A DNA stretch of 64,000 bases from a bacterium 1xD42-87 (GCA_003611805.1 RAYM01000001.1:1-64000), one strand, 5' to 3'. Numbered from the stretch's first letter, positions 35,039-43,534 are shown. Translations and numbers: made by a program. Notes: generated by a model not told the origin, from the letters alone.

Positions 35039-35653
35039 TCAGTCTCCTTGTCCGCCGACCATATTTTCCTCTTCTCGGGGCGGGCGTTTTCTCGCATTAT
35101 ACCTGTTCATTGCCGCGTCAGGTCCCTCCGCGATTATCGTCTCGATAGCAAGCGTCGCCGTCCTCGCGCCCTCGTTCATCACTTCCCGCTCCTTGGCGGA
35201 AAAATGACCCAGCACATAGTCCGCCAAATCCATCCGGGGCGGCTTCTCACCCACGCCCATCCGCACCCGGATAAACTCGTCGTGCCCCAGATGCATGATA
35301 ATATTTTTCAGACCATTGTGTCCTCCGTCGCTGCCCCGCTTGCGGATGCGAATCTGCCCCATGTCAAGGCTCACGTCGTCCGAAATCACAATCAGCTCAC
35401 TCTTCTCGTCCACCTTATAAAAGTCTATGACACTTCGTACACTCTCACCACTCAAATTCATGTAAGTGAGCGGCTTTACCAGCACCGCCTTCTGCCCCGC
35501 CACGATGCCTTTACCAATGACCGCCTTGTGCTTTTTTTCACCTACTACAATATCGTTCTTCTCCGCGATCGCGTCGATCACGTCAAAGCCGATGTTGTGT
35601 CTCGTATTCATATATTTTTTATCCGGATTTCCCAATCCTACGATGATATACAT
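35039..35653 (-). CDS. pth: Peptidyl-tRNA hydrolase
   Basis: This 204-residue enzyme cleaves the ester bond of peptidyl-tRNAs released from ribosomes. GLGNPDKKYMNTRHNIGFDV contains the catalytic His; KPLTYMNLSG, ISDDVSLDMG and GSDGGHNGLKNII are the other family blocks. The C-terminal 15 residues (RPPREEENMVGGQGD) are an unconserved tail. It has its own promoter and is followed after 138 bp by mfd, with which it is probably co-transcribed. Confidence 0.96.
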   Translation of the reverse strand: MYIIVGLGNPDKKYMNTRHNIGFDVIDAIAEKNDIVVGEKKHKAVIGKGIVAGQKAVLVKPLTYMNLSGESVRSVIDFYKVDEKSELIVISDDVSLDMGQIRIRKRGSDGGHNGLKNIIMHLGHDEFIRVRMGVGEKPPRMDLADYVLGHFSAKEREVMNEGARTATLAIETIIAEGPDAAMNRYNARKRPPREEENMVGGQGD

Positions 35654-35696
35654 AGCTTCCTCACTTCTCTATTCTGTCAATTTTTCCCGTTTATAT

Positions 35697-35725
35697 ATTC
35701 TATCAGTATTTCCCTGCTCTTGCAA
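35697..35725 (-). promoter_or_regulatory. Sigma-A promoter of pth-mfd
   Basis: TTGCAA (35720-35725) and TAGAAT (35697-35702) are spaced 17 bp on the minus strand, about 45 bases before the pth start codon. Confidence 0.6.
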
Positions 35726-35739
35726 GAAACCCGGGCATC

Positions 35740-35776
35740 AAAAAAAGCAGCCGACTGTTTTATGCGCATCGGCTGC
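35740..35776 (-). terminator. Rho-independent terminator of 48-residue gene
   Basis: GCAGCCGA (35747-35754) and TCGGCTGC (35769-35776) form a perfect 8-bp stem. On the minus strand it is followed by seven T residues (35740-35746). Confidence 0.85.
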
Positions 35777-35828
35777 CTTTTGCTTACTTATCTATTCATT
35801 GATCTTGTAAATGATGTCAGGTTCACGC

Positions 35829-35975
35829 CTAAACTTCCCCTTTTCCATTTTTAGGAGTAGGCTTATACTGCTCGTCCCCAGACTCAATATAAAGCACAAA
35901 ATCATTAATTTCCTTTTCGGTCCATCCGGCAGCGCGTAAACCCAGAAGCAGCCTCGCAACCTCTGTCATATTCAT
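35829..35975 (-). CDS. 48-residue small protein
   Basis: This short frame encodes 48 residues, starting MNMTEVARLLLGLRAAGW and ending NGKGEV. The first 35 residues can form two amphipathic helices (TEVARLLLGLRAAG and KEINDFVLYIESG) joined by a WTEKE turn, resembling a small helix-turn-helix or protein-binding fold. A promoter at 36027-36055, AAAGG before the ATG and a strong terminator at 35740-35776 frame it as an independent one-gene transcript. It lies at the end of the ATP-grasp/ABC transporter block but appears separately expressed. I do not recognise a named family. Confidence 0.7.
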   Translation of the reverse strand: MNMTEVARLLLGLRAAGWTEKEINDFVLYIESGDEQYKPTPKNGKGEV

Positions 35976-36026
35976 AGACTCACAACCTTTCAATGTATAA
36001 TCAATTCATCAACAAGTTCTATTATT

Positions 36027-36055
36027 ATAGTAATCTTTATAGGGCAGACAGTCAA
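36027..36055 (-). promoter_or_regulatory. Promoter of 48-residue gene
   Basis: TTGACT (36050-36055) and TACTAT (36027-36032) are spaced 17 bp on the minus strand, giving a leader of about 45 bases. Confidence 0.5.
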
Positions 36056-36100
36056 TCATCAATCGTGCTCTTTTCCGGAAAATGATAAGATGTTTCAAAT

Positions 36101-37039
36101 CTACTCCTCCCGCACCACCAGTTTAAACACTGCCGTATCCGCATAGGTGAGCGGTTCCCCGTGCATAAAAAACACAATGCCGTCCACGGGAGCCGTCAGT
36201 TCCTCTATGACCTCCCCCTCGTAAGTGTCGATGATGCGCGCCAGAATCCTTCCCCGCCCCACCTCTTCCCCCACGGAGACGGCAGGTTCAAACAACCCGG
36301 CCTTTCCTGTCCTGACGGAGACCATATCCACATCTTTCACAATCTGCGAGAGATACCCGTCGTGTCCATGGTATTGCGCAATCCCCTGCTTATGCAGAAA
36401 CGTCAAAATCCCCCGCTCGGCTTCCTTCGCACTTTTCCTGTCAATTCTGGTTGTGGTGTTCGTATACATGCTGAAAGCCTGCGTTTCCCAGATCTGCCAG
36501 TTATAGTTTAAAGTGGTCGTATCATACGGCCGCACTTTCCGCAAGACCACATAGGGCATACCGAACTGCTTCGCCAGCTCCGTGTCCTCAAGCCCTGAAT
36601 CCATCATGCGCACATGGGGCATAAACTCACCGGGCATATAAAAGGATGTAAACTGTATGCCAAAGCGATAGGCGGAAATCACACGAAACACGCCGTCCGC
36701 AATGCGCTGGGTCGTCTCCCCCAGATCATATCCGGGAAACATCCGATTGATATCCGTATTGTCCACCGTCCAGAAACGCTTCTGTATATTCACGGAATAG
36801 GGATTAACGCAGGGGATCACCAGAATCTTTTTCCCCGGCGTGAGCTTCCCCTCTTCCTCCATGCCTTTCAGTTTTTTTACGAGCCGTGAACAGCAGTAAA
36901 GCTGCTGCACTTCATTGCCGCGCATACTGCCCACAATGCAGACCGCTTCCTCCCCCTCCCCGAACTCGTAGCCCGTCACGCGGAAGTTGTCCCGGTACAA
37001 ACCCTGTATTTCATATATCGTATTTTTTTTCATATGCAT
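36101..37039 (-). CDS. M14/aspartoacylase-like protein with degenerate zinc site
   Basis: This 312-residue protein is of the succinylglutamate desuccinylase/aspartoacylase (M14) group. The core order is kept: GSMRGNEVQQL, VNPYSVNIQKRFW and DNTDINRMFPGYDLGET, then a beta domain with VGEEVGRGRILARI. The first zinc ligand His is Arg (MRGNE in place of HGDE), and the later DIHAS segment reads IQFTS without His. Glu43 and Glu185 remain. It is therefore either a pseudo-enzyme or uses a changed metal site. It follows a paralogue with intact ligands by 124 bp and probably works with it. GGAAGG precedes the start; an ATG at 37033 is possible. Confidence 0.8.
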   Translation of the reverse strand: MHMKKNTIYEIQGLYRDNFRVTGYEFGEGEEAVCIVGSMRGNEVQQLYCCSRLVKKLKGMEEEGKLTPGKKILVIPCVNPYSVNIQKRFWTVDNTDINRMFPGYDLGETTQRIADGVFRVISAYRFGIQFTSFYMPGEFMPHVRMMDSGLEDTELAKQFGMPYVVLRKVRPYDTTTLNYNWQIWETQAFSMYTNTTTRIDRKSAKEAERGILTFLHKQGIAQYHGHDGYLSQIVKDVDMVSVRTGKAGLFEPAVSVGEEVGRGRILARIIDTYEGEVIEELTAPVDGIVFFMHGEPLTYADTAVFKLVVREE

Positions 37040-37162
37040 TTAACCTTCCAAACGAGTCTGACATATTTTCCTGCTGCCTTCCGTCATCCCAAAATCATCC
37101 CCTGCATTTTCCTTGCGTGTACTGCTGTAATTTAACGCTTGCTCCACCTTCGGCATCCGAAC

Positions 37163-38098
37163 TCACAATGTTCGAAGCAGCCGCCCCACCAACGACCCCT
37201 CGTCCACAATCGGGTACTCCCGTATCGTGAATAACATGCCGTCCATCGGCGCCCTCACCTCGTCCCGCACACCGCCGGAAAGCGGGTTGATGATCCGCCC
37301 GATCAGCTCCCCTTCCTTAAGCTGTGCCCCGTGCCTGACCGCAGGCACGAAAAGGCCGCCGGTAGCCGCGTTCAAATAAGCCACATCCTTCGGGTTGCGG
37401 GAAATGATTGGCTGCCTCACCGCTGCCGTCTTCCCCTCCCATATGCCAAGCTTCTTCATCAGATTGAAAATGCCGTCCACCATCTGATCCCCATACGACT
37501 TCGTAATCCGCATTCCCACACCCATCTCCACTACGAGGGTGGGTGTTCCGATGCTGTTTAAGCTGTAGGCCAGCGTCGATTCTAGCACCGTACTCGCCCC
37601 GTGCACCCAGACAAAATCCACATTGGCCTCCTTTGCCAGCGGAATAAGCTGCTCCTCATGCACGGCGTTAACTCGAATCTGCGGAATCTCCGTCAGATAA
37701 ATATTGCTGGCATGAATATCCAGCACAACCTCGGAGCCTGTCAGATCTTCCATAATGCGAGCCGCCAGATACTCCGTCATGTTTCCCTCGATATCCCCCG
37801 GGAACAGCCGGTTCATATCCATCTCAAACGCCGGAATCCCGCGGGTGATGGAGTCAATCCCCAGCGGGTTCATAGCTGGATAAATATCCACGATCCCTTT
37901 CAGGTTCTCCTTTTGCTCCTTGATGCGCCGGATCAGTTCAAAACACACATACTGTCCCTCTAGCTCGTCCCCGTGGATTCCCGTCACCACGCTGATCCGT
38001 TTTTTTGATCCGGTATCATTTTCAGGTTCTATACGGTTTTTCTGTATCTTCAATTCCTCGTCTACAGGCAGCGCCTTAGACGCGACTGTTGTAATCAT
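37163..38098 (-). CDS. M14 aspartoacylase/succinylglutamate desuccinylase-like deacylase
   Basis: This is a 311-residue zinc hydrolase. His42 and Glu45 in GIHGDELEG, and His129 in VLDIHAS, are the three zinc ligands. DMNRLFPGD contributes substrate-binding Asn-Arg, and Glu191 in VVEMGVGM is the likely general base. A C-terminal beta domain (LKEGELIGRI) completes the fold. The family removes acyl groups from N-acyl amino acids or trims peptides. It follows the transglutaminase-like gene across a structured repeat and precedes a paralogue lacking two zinc ligands. In this cluster it may cleave the product of the ATP-grasp ligase (inference). Confidence 0.87.
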   Translation of the reverse strand: MITTVASKALPVDEELKIQKNRIEPENDTGSKKRISVVTGIHGDELEGQYVCFELIRRIKEQKENLKGIVDIYPAMNPLGIDSITRGIPAFEMDMNRLFPGDIEGNMTEYLAARIMEDLTGSEVVLDIHASNIYLTEIPQIRVNAVHEEQLIPLAKEANVDFVWVHGASTVLESTLAYSLNSIGTPTLVVEMGVGMRITKSYGDQMVDGIFNLMKKLGIWEGKTAAVRQPIISRNPKDVAYLNAATGGLFVPAVRHGAQLKEGELIGRIINPLSGGVRDEVRAPMDGMLFTIREYPIVDEGSLVGRLLRTL

Positions 38099-38104
38099 GT
38101 TTCA

Positions 38105-38237
38105 CCTCATTCCGAAGCGTTCTGCGCTGAGGAACGCGAGCAGAATTTCAGATTCTGCTCTGCGATCAAAGAAATTTGTGTCGCTTCTGCAAAAATTTCC
38201 GATTGAAAAATCAGCACATCAGTGTGATTTTTCAATC
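38105..38237 (-). repeat. Structured intergenic repeat, family 2 copy 1
   Basis: In the + direction the block starts CCGAAGCGT and GGAACGCG. It has a GAGCAGAAT/ATTCTGCTC hairpin (about 38141-38163) and ends in a 16-bp hairpin (38201-38237) with one bulged G and loop ATCA. The last hairpin contains the stop codon of the transglutaminase-like gene (38232-38234). It is about 70% identical to 44584-44713. Confidence 0.75.
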
Positions 38238-39026
38238 TTTCCTCTCCTCATTTACCGAAACCCTGACTGTCTGCGTCTGACTCCCGCCACCGTGCATAAT
38301 CCCCCGGTTAATCAGGCAGTCTGCAGCGTCTCTCCCCACGCCGATTTTAATGTAGTCGTCCCCCACAGGGATATCGTTGGTGGGATCAATGCCATACCAA
38401 AAGCCGTCTTTCGCAATCTCAACCCATGCATGACTGGCTCCCTCACCGGAAATCATCCCCGTCACATATCTGGCTGGAATCCCCACCATATGCAGCAGAG
38501 CAATCAAAATATGCGCATAGTCCTGGCACACGCCGCGCCCCAGCTCCCAAGCTTCCGCCGCCGTGGTTCCCACATCCGTACATCCCTTTTCATAGACAAA
38601 ATCCTCGTGCAGCCTGTGCATCAGAAAAAGAGCCCTTTCATAAGCGTCCGCCGGAAGCTCCCCTGCCAGCTTTTCGTGATAGGCAAAAAGTCCCTCTCCC
38701 GCCCTATTCAACCCGTGAGGATGTCGAAAAACGGCCAGCATATCCTCATCAATTTGCTCCTCCCGGCGATCCAATCCCGTGTACACGTCACCCGTAATCC
38801 GGAAGGAAAAGGTGGTGTGCGCCACGTCATCCCATCCGTAAATCTGGGCATTTCCAAAAGAGTCCCTTCCCATACTGTAGGGCACGTCAGGCGATAACAG
38901 CACCTTTACGTTCTCCACCCGCTGCCGCAGCGTCTCCTTCGGCAGACACTTGATTGTAAAATGACAGGAGGAAACCGTCTCCGAATAATCAATCTGCATG
39001 TAATAGTCAAACGTCAGTTTTTTCAC
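38232..39026 (-). CDS. Transglutaminase-like cysteine protease
   Basis: This is a 264-residue protein. An N-terminal beta domain covers about residues 1-100 and a papain-like transglutaminase core follows. Catalytic Cys is in GRGVCQDYAH, His in ASHAWVEI and Asp in YGIDPTND, so the triad is intact. Bacterial members act mainly as peptidases or amide transferases. The four-base overlap (ATGA) with the alpha-E gene indicates tight translational coupling. The trio of circularly permuted ATP-grasp, alpha-E and transglutaminase genes is a recurring set predicted to make and process peptide or amide linkages. Confidence 0.9.
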   Translation of the reverse strand: MKKLTFDYYMQIDYSETVSSCHFTIKCLPKETLRQRVENVKVLLSPDVPYSMGRDSFGNAQIYGWDDVAHTTFSFRITGDVYTGLDRREEQIDEDMLAVFRHPHGLNRAGEGLFAYHEKLAGELPADAYERALFLMHRLHEDFVYEKGCTDVGTTAAEAWELGRGVCQDYAHILIALLHMVGIPARYVTGMISGEGASHAWVEIAKDGFWYGIDPTNDIPVGDDYIKIGVGRDAADCLINRGIMHGGGSQTQTVRVSVNEERKD

Positions 39027-39685
39027 AGAACCGCCTCCACTTCCCTCACAATTCTGTAATAGTTCAGTTCCGGCTCTCCCACAAGCATTTTGAGAGATTC
39101 CAGCCTCTTGGGATCATACTCCAAACCACACCGTTCCACCCGGGGGATCATGCGGTGCACCTCTCTCTCCAGCGCCTCCCGCTTCATGCCGAGTCTTGCG
39201 TAAAGGTCAATACGCTCGATCCGTTTTCCGGCTTTGATGATATTTCTGATCTGCTCTGCGTCGATCTGATCGTCCGCCGTCCCCCAAAACGCCATCAGAT
39301 CATCCAGCGCGTGCTGCAGTTCTATGAGCGGCGCCCTGCTCTCTCCCGCCTTATTCATCTCATAAAGAGCAAGCTGTATATAAGACAGCGTCTCCGAACC
39401 GATGCTCTCCCGCAGGACAATCGCGTTGTCATAAGCCCTGTTTAAATTACTGACAATGGAATCCGGATTGTCCCCGTCAAAAGGATACTTCTTTAAAAAC
39501 GTATTTTTGTCGCCGTAAATATCCGGAATATCCACCATTTCGCAAAATTCCCGGTAGCTGTCCGTGATCTCGTCAATCATGGTGTCAAAGCTCCTGTAAA
39601 AAATGCGCAGCGTCGTGTAAACCCTCTCCGTATATCTTCCCAGCCAATATAATCTGTCCGCCTGTTCTACTGAGATAATACCCAT
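39023..39685 (-). CDS. Alpha-E domain protein (DUF403)
   Basis: This 220-residue all-helical protein begins with the family signature ADRLYWLGRYTERVYTT. The conserved RESIGSETLSYIQLALYEMN region lies in the middle. Alpha-E proteins have no proven activity; they accompany, or are fused to, circularly permuted ATP-grasp ligases. The gene overlaps the ATP-grasp gene by 19 bases upstream and the transglutaminase gene by four bases downstream, so all three are translated together. A ribosome binding site (GGAGGAGG) lies inside the end of the ATP-grasp gene. Confidence 0.9.
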   Translation of the reverse strand: MGIISVEQADRLYWLGRYTERVYTTLRIFYRSFDTMIDEITDSYREFCEMVDIPDIYGDKNTFLKKYPFDGDNPDSIVSNLNRAYDNAIVLRESIGSETLSYIQLALYEMNKAGESRAPLIELQHALDDLMAFWGTADDQIDAEQIRNIIKAGKRIERIDLYARLGMKREALEREVHRMIPRVERCGLEYDPKRLESLKMLVGEPELNYYRIVREVEAVL

Positions 39686-40998
39686 GTGTCCTTAAAACCT
39701 CCTCCCTGCGATGAATTGACAATAAACGAGTCCGGGTTTCTGGAAAATCTTGTAAGGCCGCTCTTCCACACAAGCGGTTCCTCCGCCATCAGCACAAAGG
39801 CCCGCAGATCCGCCTTTCTCGGAACTACAAAACAGTCGTCCATAATATCCAGATCCTGAAAGTCAATCACTTCCTGCGCGATGAACCGCCTGGGTTCCCG
39901 CTTAAGCAGCGCAATAAAATCCTCTTTCTGCTCCTTTGACATGCTACTGCCAAAAACCACGCCGTAGCCCCCGGCCTCCGCCACGTCCTTTAACACCAGC
40001 CTGTCAAAGTTCTCCAGCACATACCGCATATCCTCCTCGTAAAAGGGAAGATAAGTCGGCGCGTTTGAAAGAACCGGTTCCTCGTCCAGATAATAGCGGA
40101 TCATCTTCGGTACAAAGTAATAGATGCCCTTGTCGTCCGCCACACCGTTGCCCGGCGCGTTAAGAAGCGCCACATTTCCCTTTCGGAACACATCGTAAAT
40201 ATGAGGAATGCCGATCAGCGAATCCGGCCTGAAATTCATGGGATCGAGATAATCGTCCGATATCCGCCGGTACACCGCGCCCACAGGCTCAAGGCTCCCG
40301 TCCACCGACACATAATAAAGCCTGTCATTCTTTACCCGCAGCTCCGCCCCGTTCACCAGATGCGCCCCTGTCTTCTCCGCCAGATAAGAGTGCTCAAAGT
40401 AGGCCGCATTGTACCGCCCCGGCGTAAGTATCACCGTATGTCCGCCGGTATTCACATAGTCCATTGTGTGGCGCAGCAGCCCGGCGTAATTCCTGTTGTC
40501 CTCCAGATGATTGTCGTGAAAGGTGTCGGGCGAGCTTCTCCTGCAAAGCTCCCTGGCAATCATCGGATAAGACGCCCCGGAAGGCACCCGCAGATTGTCC
40601 TCCAGAATGTACCATTTCCCATCCTTTCCCTTGACCAGATCAATTCCGGAAATATGTGCATAAATGCCCCTCGGTGGCATCGCATTCTCACACTCCGCCA
40701 TATAGCCGCTCGAGGCAAAAATGAAATCTTCCGGCACAATCCCATCTTTCACAATCTGTTTTTTGCTGTAAATATCTTTGATAAAGAGATTGAGCGCCAT
40801 GACGCGCTGCTTTAGGCCCCGCTCCAAAAATAGAAATTCCTCGTGCGCAATAATGCGCGGAATGGCGTCAAACGGAAAAAGCTGTTCTTTAAATTCGTTA
40901 TTTTTATAAATGCCGAACTTCACGCCGTAGCGCGCGAGCAGCTCATTGACGGTGTCCGTGTGCTTTAAAAGATCTAACTGCCGCATTCTGTCCTCCAT
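39667..40998 (-). CDS. Circularly permuted type 2 ATP-grasp ligase (DUF404/DUF407 type)
   Basis: This is a 443-residue protein of the circularly permuted ATP-grasp group. Typical blocks are IPRIIAHEEFLFLERGLKQR, LFIKDIYSKKQIV, SGIDLVKGKDGKWYILEDNL, RVPSGASYPMIARE, LTPGRYNAAYFEHSYLA and LKDVAEAGGYGVVFG, followed by FIAQEVIDFQDL and RKADLRAFV. The family is predicted to form amide bonds by ATP-activated carboxylates; substrates are unknown. It leads the ATP-grasp/alpha-E/transglutaminase trio, 18 bp after the cytidylate-kinase-like gene. AGAAGG precedes the ATG. Confidence 0.9.
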   Translation of the reverse strand: MEDRMRQLDLLKHTDTVNELLARYGVKFGIYKNNEFKEQLFPFDAIPRIIAHEEFLFLERGLKQRVMALNLFIKDIYSKKQIVKDGIVPEDFIFASSGYMAECENAMPPRGIYAHISGIDLVKGKDGKWYILEDNLRVPSGASYPMIARELCRRSSPDTFHDNHLEDNRNYAGLLRHTMDYVNTGGHTVILTPGRYNAAYFEHSYLAEKTGAHLVNGAELRVKNDRLYYVSVDGSLEPVGAVYRRISDDYLDPMNFRPDSLIGIPHIYDVFRKGNVALLNAPGNGVADDKGIYYFVPKMIRYYLDEEPVLSNAPTYLPFYEEDMRYVLENFDRLVLKDVAEAGGYGVVFGSSMSKEQKEDFIALLKREPRRFIAQEVIDFQDLDIMDDCFVVPRKADLRAFVLMAEEPLVWKSGLTRFSRNPDSFIVNSSQGGGFKDTWVLSQ

Positions 40999-41016
40999 GC
41001 TTACCTTCTTTCTTCC

Positions 41017-41613
41017 TTACTCTTCAAACATATTTCGCGCAAGACCTGCCAGAATCTGCGCCGTTCTCTCTATCCCAAAGCGGCTTGAATCAACCATCAT
41101 ATCTCGATTGGAAAAAACATCCGTATACTCCGGGCAGTATCTTCTGTGATACAATTCTCTTGAACGATCCACCTCCCGAATCATTTTTCTTGCCACCTTT
41201 TCTTCCATTTTCAATATCTCTGTACAATTTTTCAAGCGCCTCTCGAAAGGCGCATAGATATATACGTTCAGCCGATTTTCAACGTCCGCCAGAATGGACT
41301 CCGCGCACCGTCCCACGATGATACAGGATTCCTTCTTCGCCAGATCCTCTATGATATTTCTCTGGATGCTGAAAATCTCGTCCTGCATGTTCGAGACGCC
41401 CATTCCCAGCGGATACTGTCTTTTAAAATATTTGGAATTGGCGTTTTCCTCCGTCGCGCTGACCGTGGATACGGGAAGCCCCATCCGTTTTGCTGTCTCC
41501 TCCACAATGTCTCTGTCATAAAAGTCGATATTCAGCTCTTCCGCCATCTGTTTTGCAATTGTCCGCCCCATACTGCCAAACTGCCTTGAAATCGTGATCA
41601 CATACTGTTTCAT
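41017..41613 (-). CDS. Cytidylate kinase-like family protein
   Basis: This 198-residue P-loop protein is of the Cytidylate_kin2 type. ITISRQFGSMGRTIAKQMAE contains the modified P-loop, DFYDRDIVEETAKRM follows, and CIIVGRCAESILAD with IYAPFERRLKN are the other conserved blocks. Members are related to CMP kinase, but their substrate is unproven. The ATG at 41613 is preferred to upstream starts because GGAGAGAT lies before it and the family begins MKQYVITISRQ. It sits between the ABC transporter permease and the ATP-grasp gene in the same direction, so a small-molecule phosphorylation step in that pathway is possible. Confidence 0.85.
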   Translation of the reverse strand: MKQYVITISRQFGSMGRTIAKQMAEELNIDFYDRDIVEETAKRMGLPVSTVSATEENANSKYFKRQYPLGMGVSNMQDEIFSIQRNIIEDLAKKESCIIVGRCAESILADVENRLNVYIYAPFERRLKNCTEILKMEEKVARKMIREVDRSRELYHRRYCPEYTDVFSNRDMMVDSSRFGIERTAQILAGLARNMFEE

Positions 41614-41684
41614 TCTATCTCTCCTCGTCGTTTCCGCACTTCCCGCCTGCCCTTTTTTCAAAAACGGCACTCTAACCTCCATGC

Positions 41685-41812
41685 CACAGCTTCGCTGTGA
41701 CGCAAATCACAGGCATTCTCTTATGCGGAACTTAGTACTTCCAAGTCAGCTTGCTGACTTTGGTCTCCGTCCTATGGCGAGAAGTCTTTAGAAGCACTTT
41801 TCGCATTTCTCA
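41685..41812 (-). repeat. Structured intergenic repeat, family 1 copy B
   Basis: ATGCC/GGCAT encloses a CACAGC-TTC-GCTGTG hairpin. TATGCGGAAC pairs with the TTTTCGCAT end around AGTACTTC/GAAGCACT, and AAGTCAGC/GCTGACTT forms the inner hairpin (about 41743-41760). The right end TTTCTCA supplies the stop codon (41810-41812) of the permease gene. Confidence 0.75.
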
Positions 41813-42574
41813 CACTACTCCAACCGGCACCGCCCGCCTCCGCTTCCTCTGCATATTTCTGACCATAAAGGAAATCGTGAAATTAATTGCAAAGTAAATC
41901 AGACACGCAAACCCGAAAAGCACAAACACATCCGACACATTGACCGTCCCCATTCCATTGTATTTCTGCGCCGAGCTTAATATCTTCTTCACTCGCGCCA
42001 TCAGCTCAATCGTCGCCACATTCGCCAGATAGGACGAATCCTTGATCGTGGTAATCACCTGACTCAAAAGGGTAGGCACAATATTCCTGTAAGCCTGCGG
42101 CAGTACGATATAAACCATGATCTGTAACGTTCCGAAGCCCTGAGAGTGCCCCGCCTCAAACTGTCCCTCCGCCACGGAGTTTAAGCCTCCTCTGACAATC
42201 TCGGCAATCACCGAAGAAGTGAACAGGATAAGCGCCACCGCCGTCTTGAACAGTAATTTCACCTCCGCCGAGGAGAGTCCCCACATTTTCCGCCCCAGAA
42301 ATTCCGGACAGGGGCAGAATACCAGGCAGACAAAAATCCACAAAAGCAGCGGTGTATTTCGGAATATCTCTATGTAAGCCACCGCCAGCCATTTAAAAAT
42401 CCGCGTTTTTTTACTGTTACAATAATTCCTCAAAAGCGCCAGCACAGAACCGAAAACCAGACCGATTACCACAGCCATCAGGGAAATGATAACCGTAAAC
42501 GCCACGCCCTTTAACAGATACAGCAAAACCGCACCGTTCGTTATGATCGCCAGACTTCCTCTGATTGTCTCCAT
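41810..42574 (-). CDS. Polar amino-acid ABC transporter permease
   Basis: This 254-residue HisM/GlnP-type permease has about five transmembrane segments. The segment LKGVAFTVIISLMAVVIGLV matches the family start. The EAA-loop region ENxQFEAGHSQGFGTLQIM is recognisable (EGQFEAGHSQGFG), followed by VLPQAYRNIVPTLLSQ. It pairs with the second permease gene upstream to form a heterodimeric channel. The gene ends inside a structured repeat that provides its stop codon. GGGTGG lies upstream of the ATG. Confidence 0.92.
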   Translation of the reverse strand: METIRGSLAIITNGAVLLYLLKGVAFTVIISLMAVVIGLVFGSVLALLRNYCNSKKTRIFKWLAVAYIEIFRNTPLLLWIFVCLVFCPCPEFLGRKMWGLSSAEVKLLFKTAVALILFTSSVIAEIVRGGLNSVAEGQFEAGHSQGFGTLQIMVYIVLPQAYRNIVPTLLSQVITTIKDSSYLANVATIELMARVKKILSSAQKYNGMGTVNVSDVFVLFGFACLIYFAINFTISFMVRNMQRKRRRAVPVGVV

Positions 42575-42619
42575 AGATTACGCCACCCTTTCCGATTTGT
42601 GACAGTTCAGCCTGCGGCT

Positions 42620-42786
42620 TCTCTGTCTCAGAATCTGCCATTCCAAATCGCCTGCGGCGAGGTTGCCAAGTGCCAGTGGCGCTTACTTGGCAACGACCGA
42701 AACGAAGTGTAGACCAGATTCTCGTAGTCAAATTCACACATTCTCACGGACTTTGCAGCGAGCGCAAAGTCCTGGACCGGGCTGTT
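42620..42786 (-). repeat. Multi-hairpin intergenic element containing family 3 copy 2
   Basis: AGAATCTG (about 42629) pairs with CAGATTCT (about 42714) around GTTGCCAAGT/ACTTGGCAAC (42669-42701). A second hairpin, GGACTTTGC/GCAAAGTCC (42748-42772), has flanks matching 20938-20995. The element runs into the 3' end of the upstream permease gene. Confidence 0.6.
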
Positions 42787-43493
42787 TCTCTCCGATTTGT
42801 TTTACCGCTGCGATCCTCCCGCTTTTTCAATGAAATCTCCCACATACTTGCCAGAGAGGAAAGCGGACAACAGACCACAAAGAACAGCAGGCCGCTAATG
42901 AGATACGCAGGTGCATAGGCACCGCCTGTACTCTCCCCGGTTACAAAGCTGTAGGTCGTGGAAATCAGATCCGCACCACCCACTATATACAGGCAGGAAG
43001 TGTTTTTAAATATATTGACCACCTGATTCACCATAGGCGGCAGAATCACCTTGATGCTCTGCGGCAGTATAATGTAATACATTCTCCCCAGGTAACCGAA
43101 TCCCTGAGAGAAAGCCGCCTCAAACTGGCCCTTGGGAACGGCCTCAATCCCGGCACGCACTACCTCCGCCACATACGCGCCATGGTAAATGCCGAGGGCC
43201 AGCACGCCCGTCAGCAAAATTCCCAGCCCGTGCCCGGAAAACGCCAGCGCATAGTAGAGAAAGCACATCTGTAAAAGCAGGGGCGTATTCTGCACAACCT
43301 CCACATAAACTCTGGCTATCGCCGCCAGCGGTTTTTTCCCGCTGGTGGCAAACAGACCCAGTACAACCCCAATGCACAGGGAGAGCAGCAGGCCGAATCC
43401 CGCCGAAAACACAGTATTCCTAAGCCCCATCAAAAAGGTGCCCCTGTAAATCCACACTTTATTCCAAGCATTTGCCGAAAACAATCCCGCCAT
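42744..43493 (-). CDS. Polar amino-acid ABC transporter permease
   Basis: This 249-residue HisM/GlnP-type permease has about five transmembrane segments. TFLMGLRNTVFSAGFGLLLS begins the family domain, and the EAA loop reads GQFEAAFSQGFGYLG with LPQSIKVILPPMVNQ after it. The normal end (SLKKREDR) is followed by about 20 basic, Ser/Arg-rich residues encoded by the structured repeat 42734-42786, so the C-terminus has probably been extended by that element. It follows the binding-protein gene. GGGAGAAT precedes the ATG. Confidence 0.92.
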   Translation of the reverse strand: MAGLFSANAWNKVWIYRGTFLMGLRNTVFSAGFGLLLSLCIGVVLGLFATSGKKPLAAIARVYVEVVQNTPLLLQMCFLYYALAFSGHGLGILLTGVLALGIYHGAYVAEVVRAGIEAVPKGQFEAAFSQGFGYLGRMYYIILPQSIKVILPPMVNQVVNIFKNTSCLYIVGGADLISTTYSFVTGESTGGAYAPAYLISGLLFFVVCCPLSSLASMWEISLKKREDRSGKTNRRETARSRTLRSLQSP

Positions 43494-43534
43494 GATATTC
43501 TCCCTTTACTTTATCTATATTCTTTCGGCGCAGA

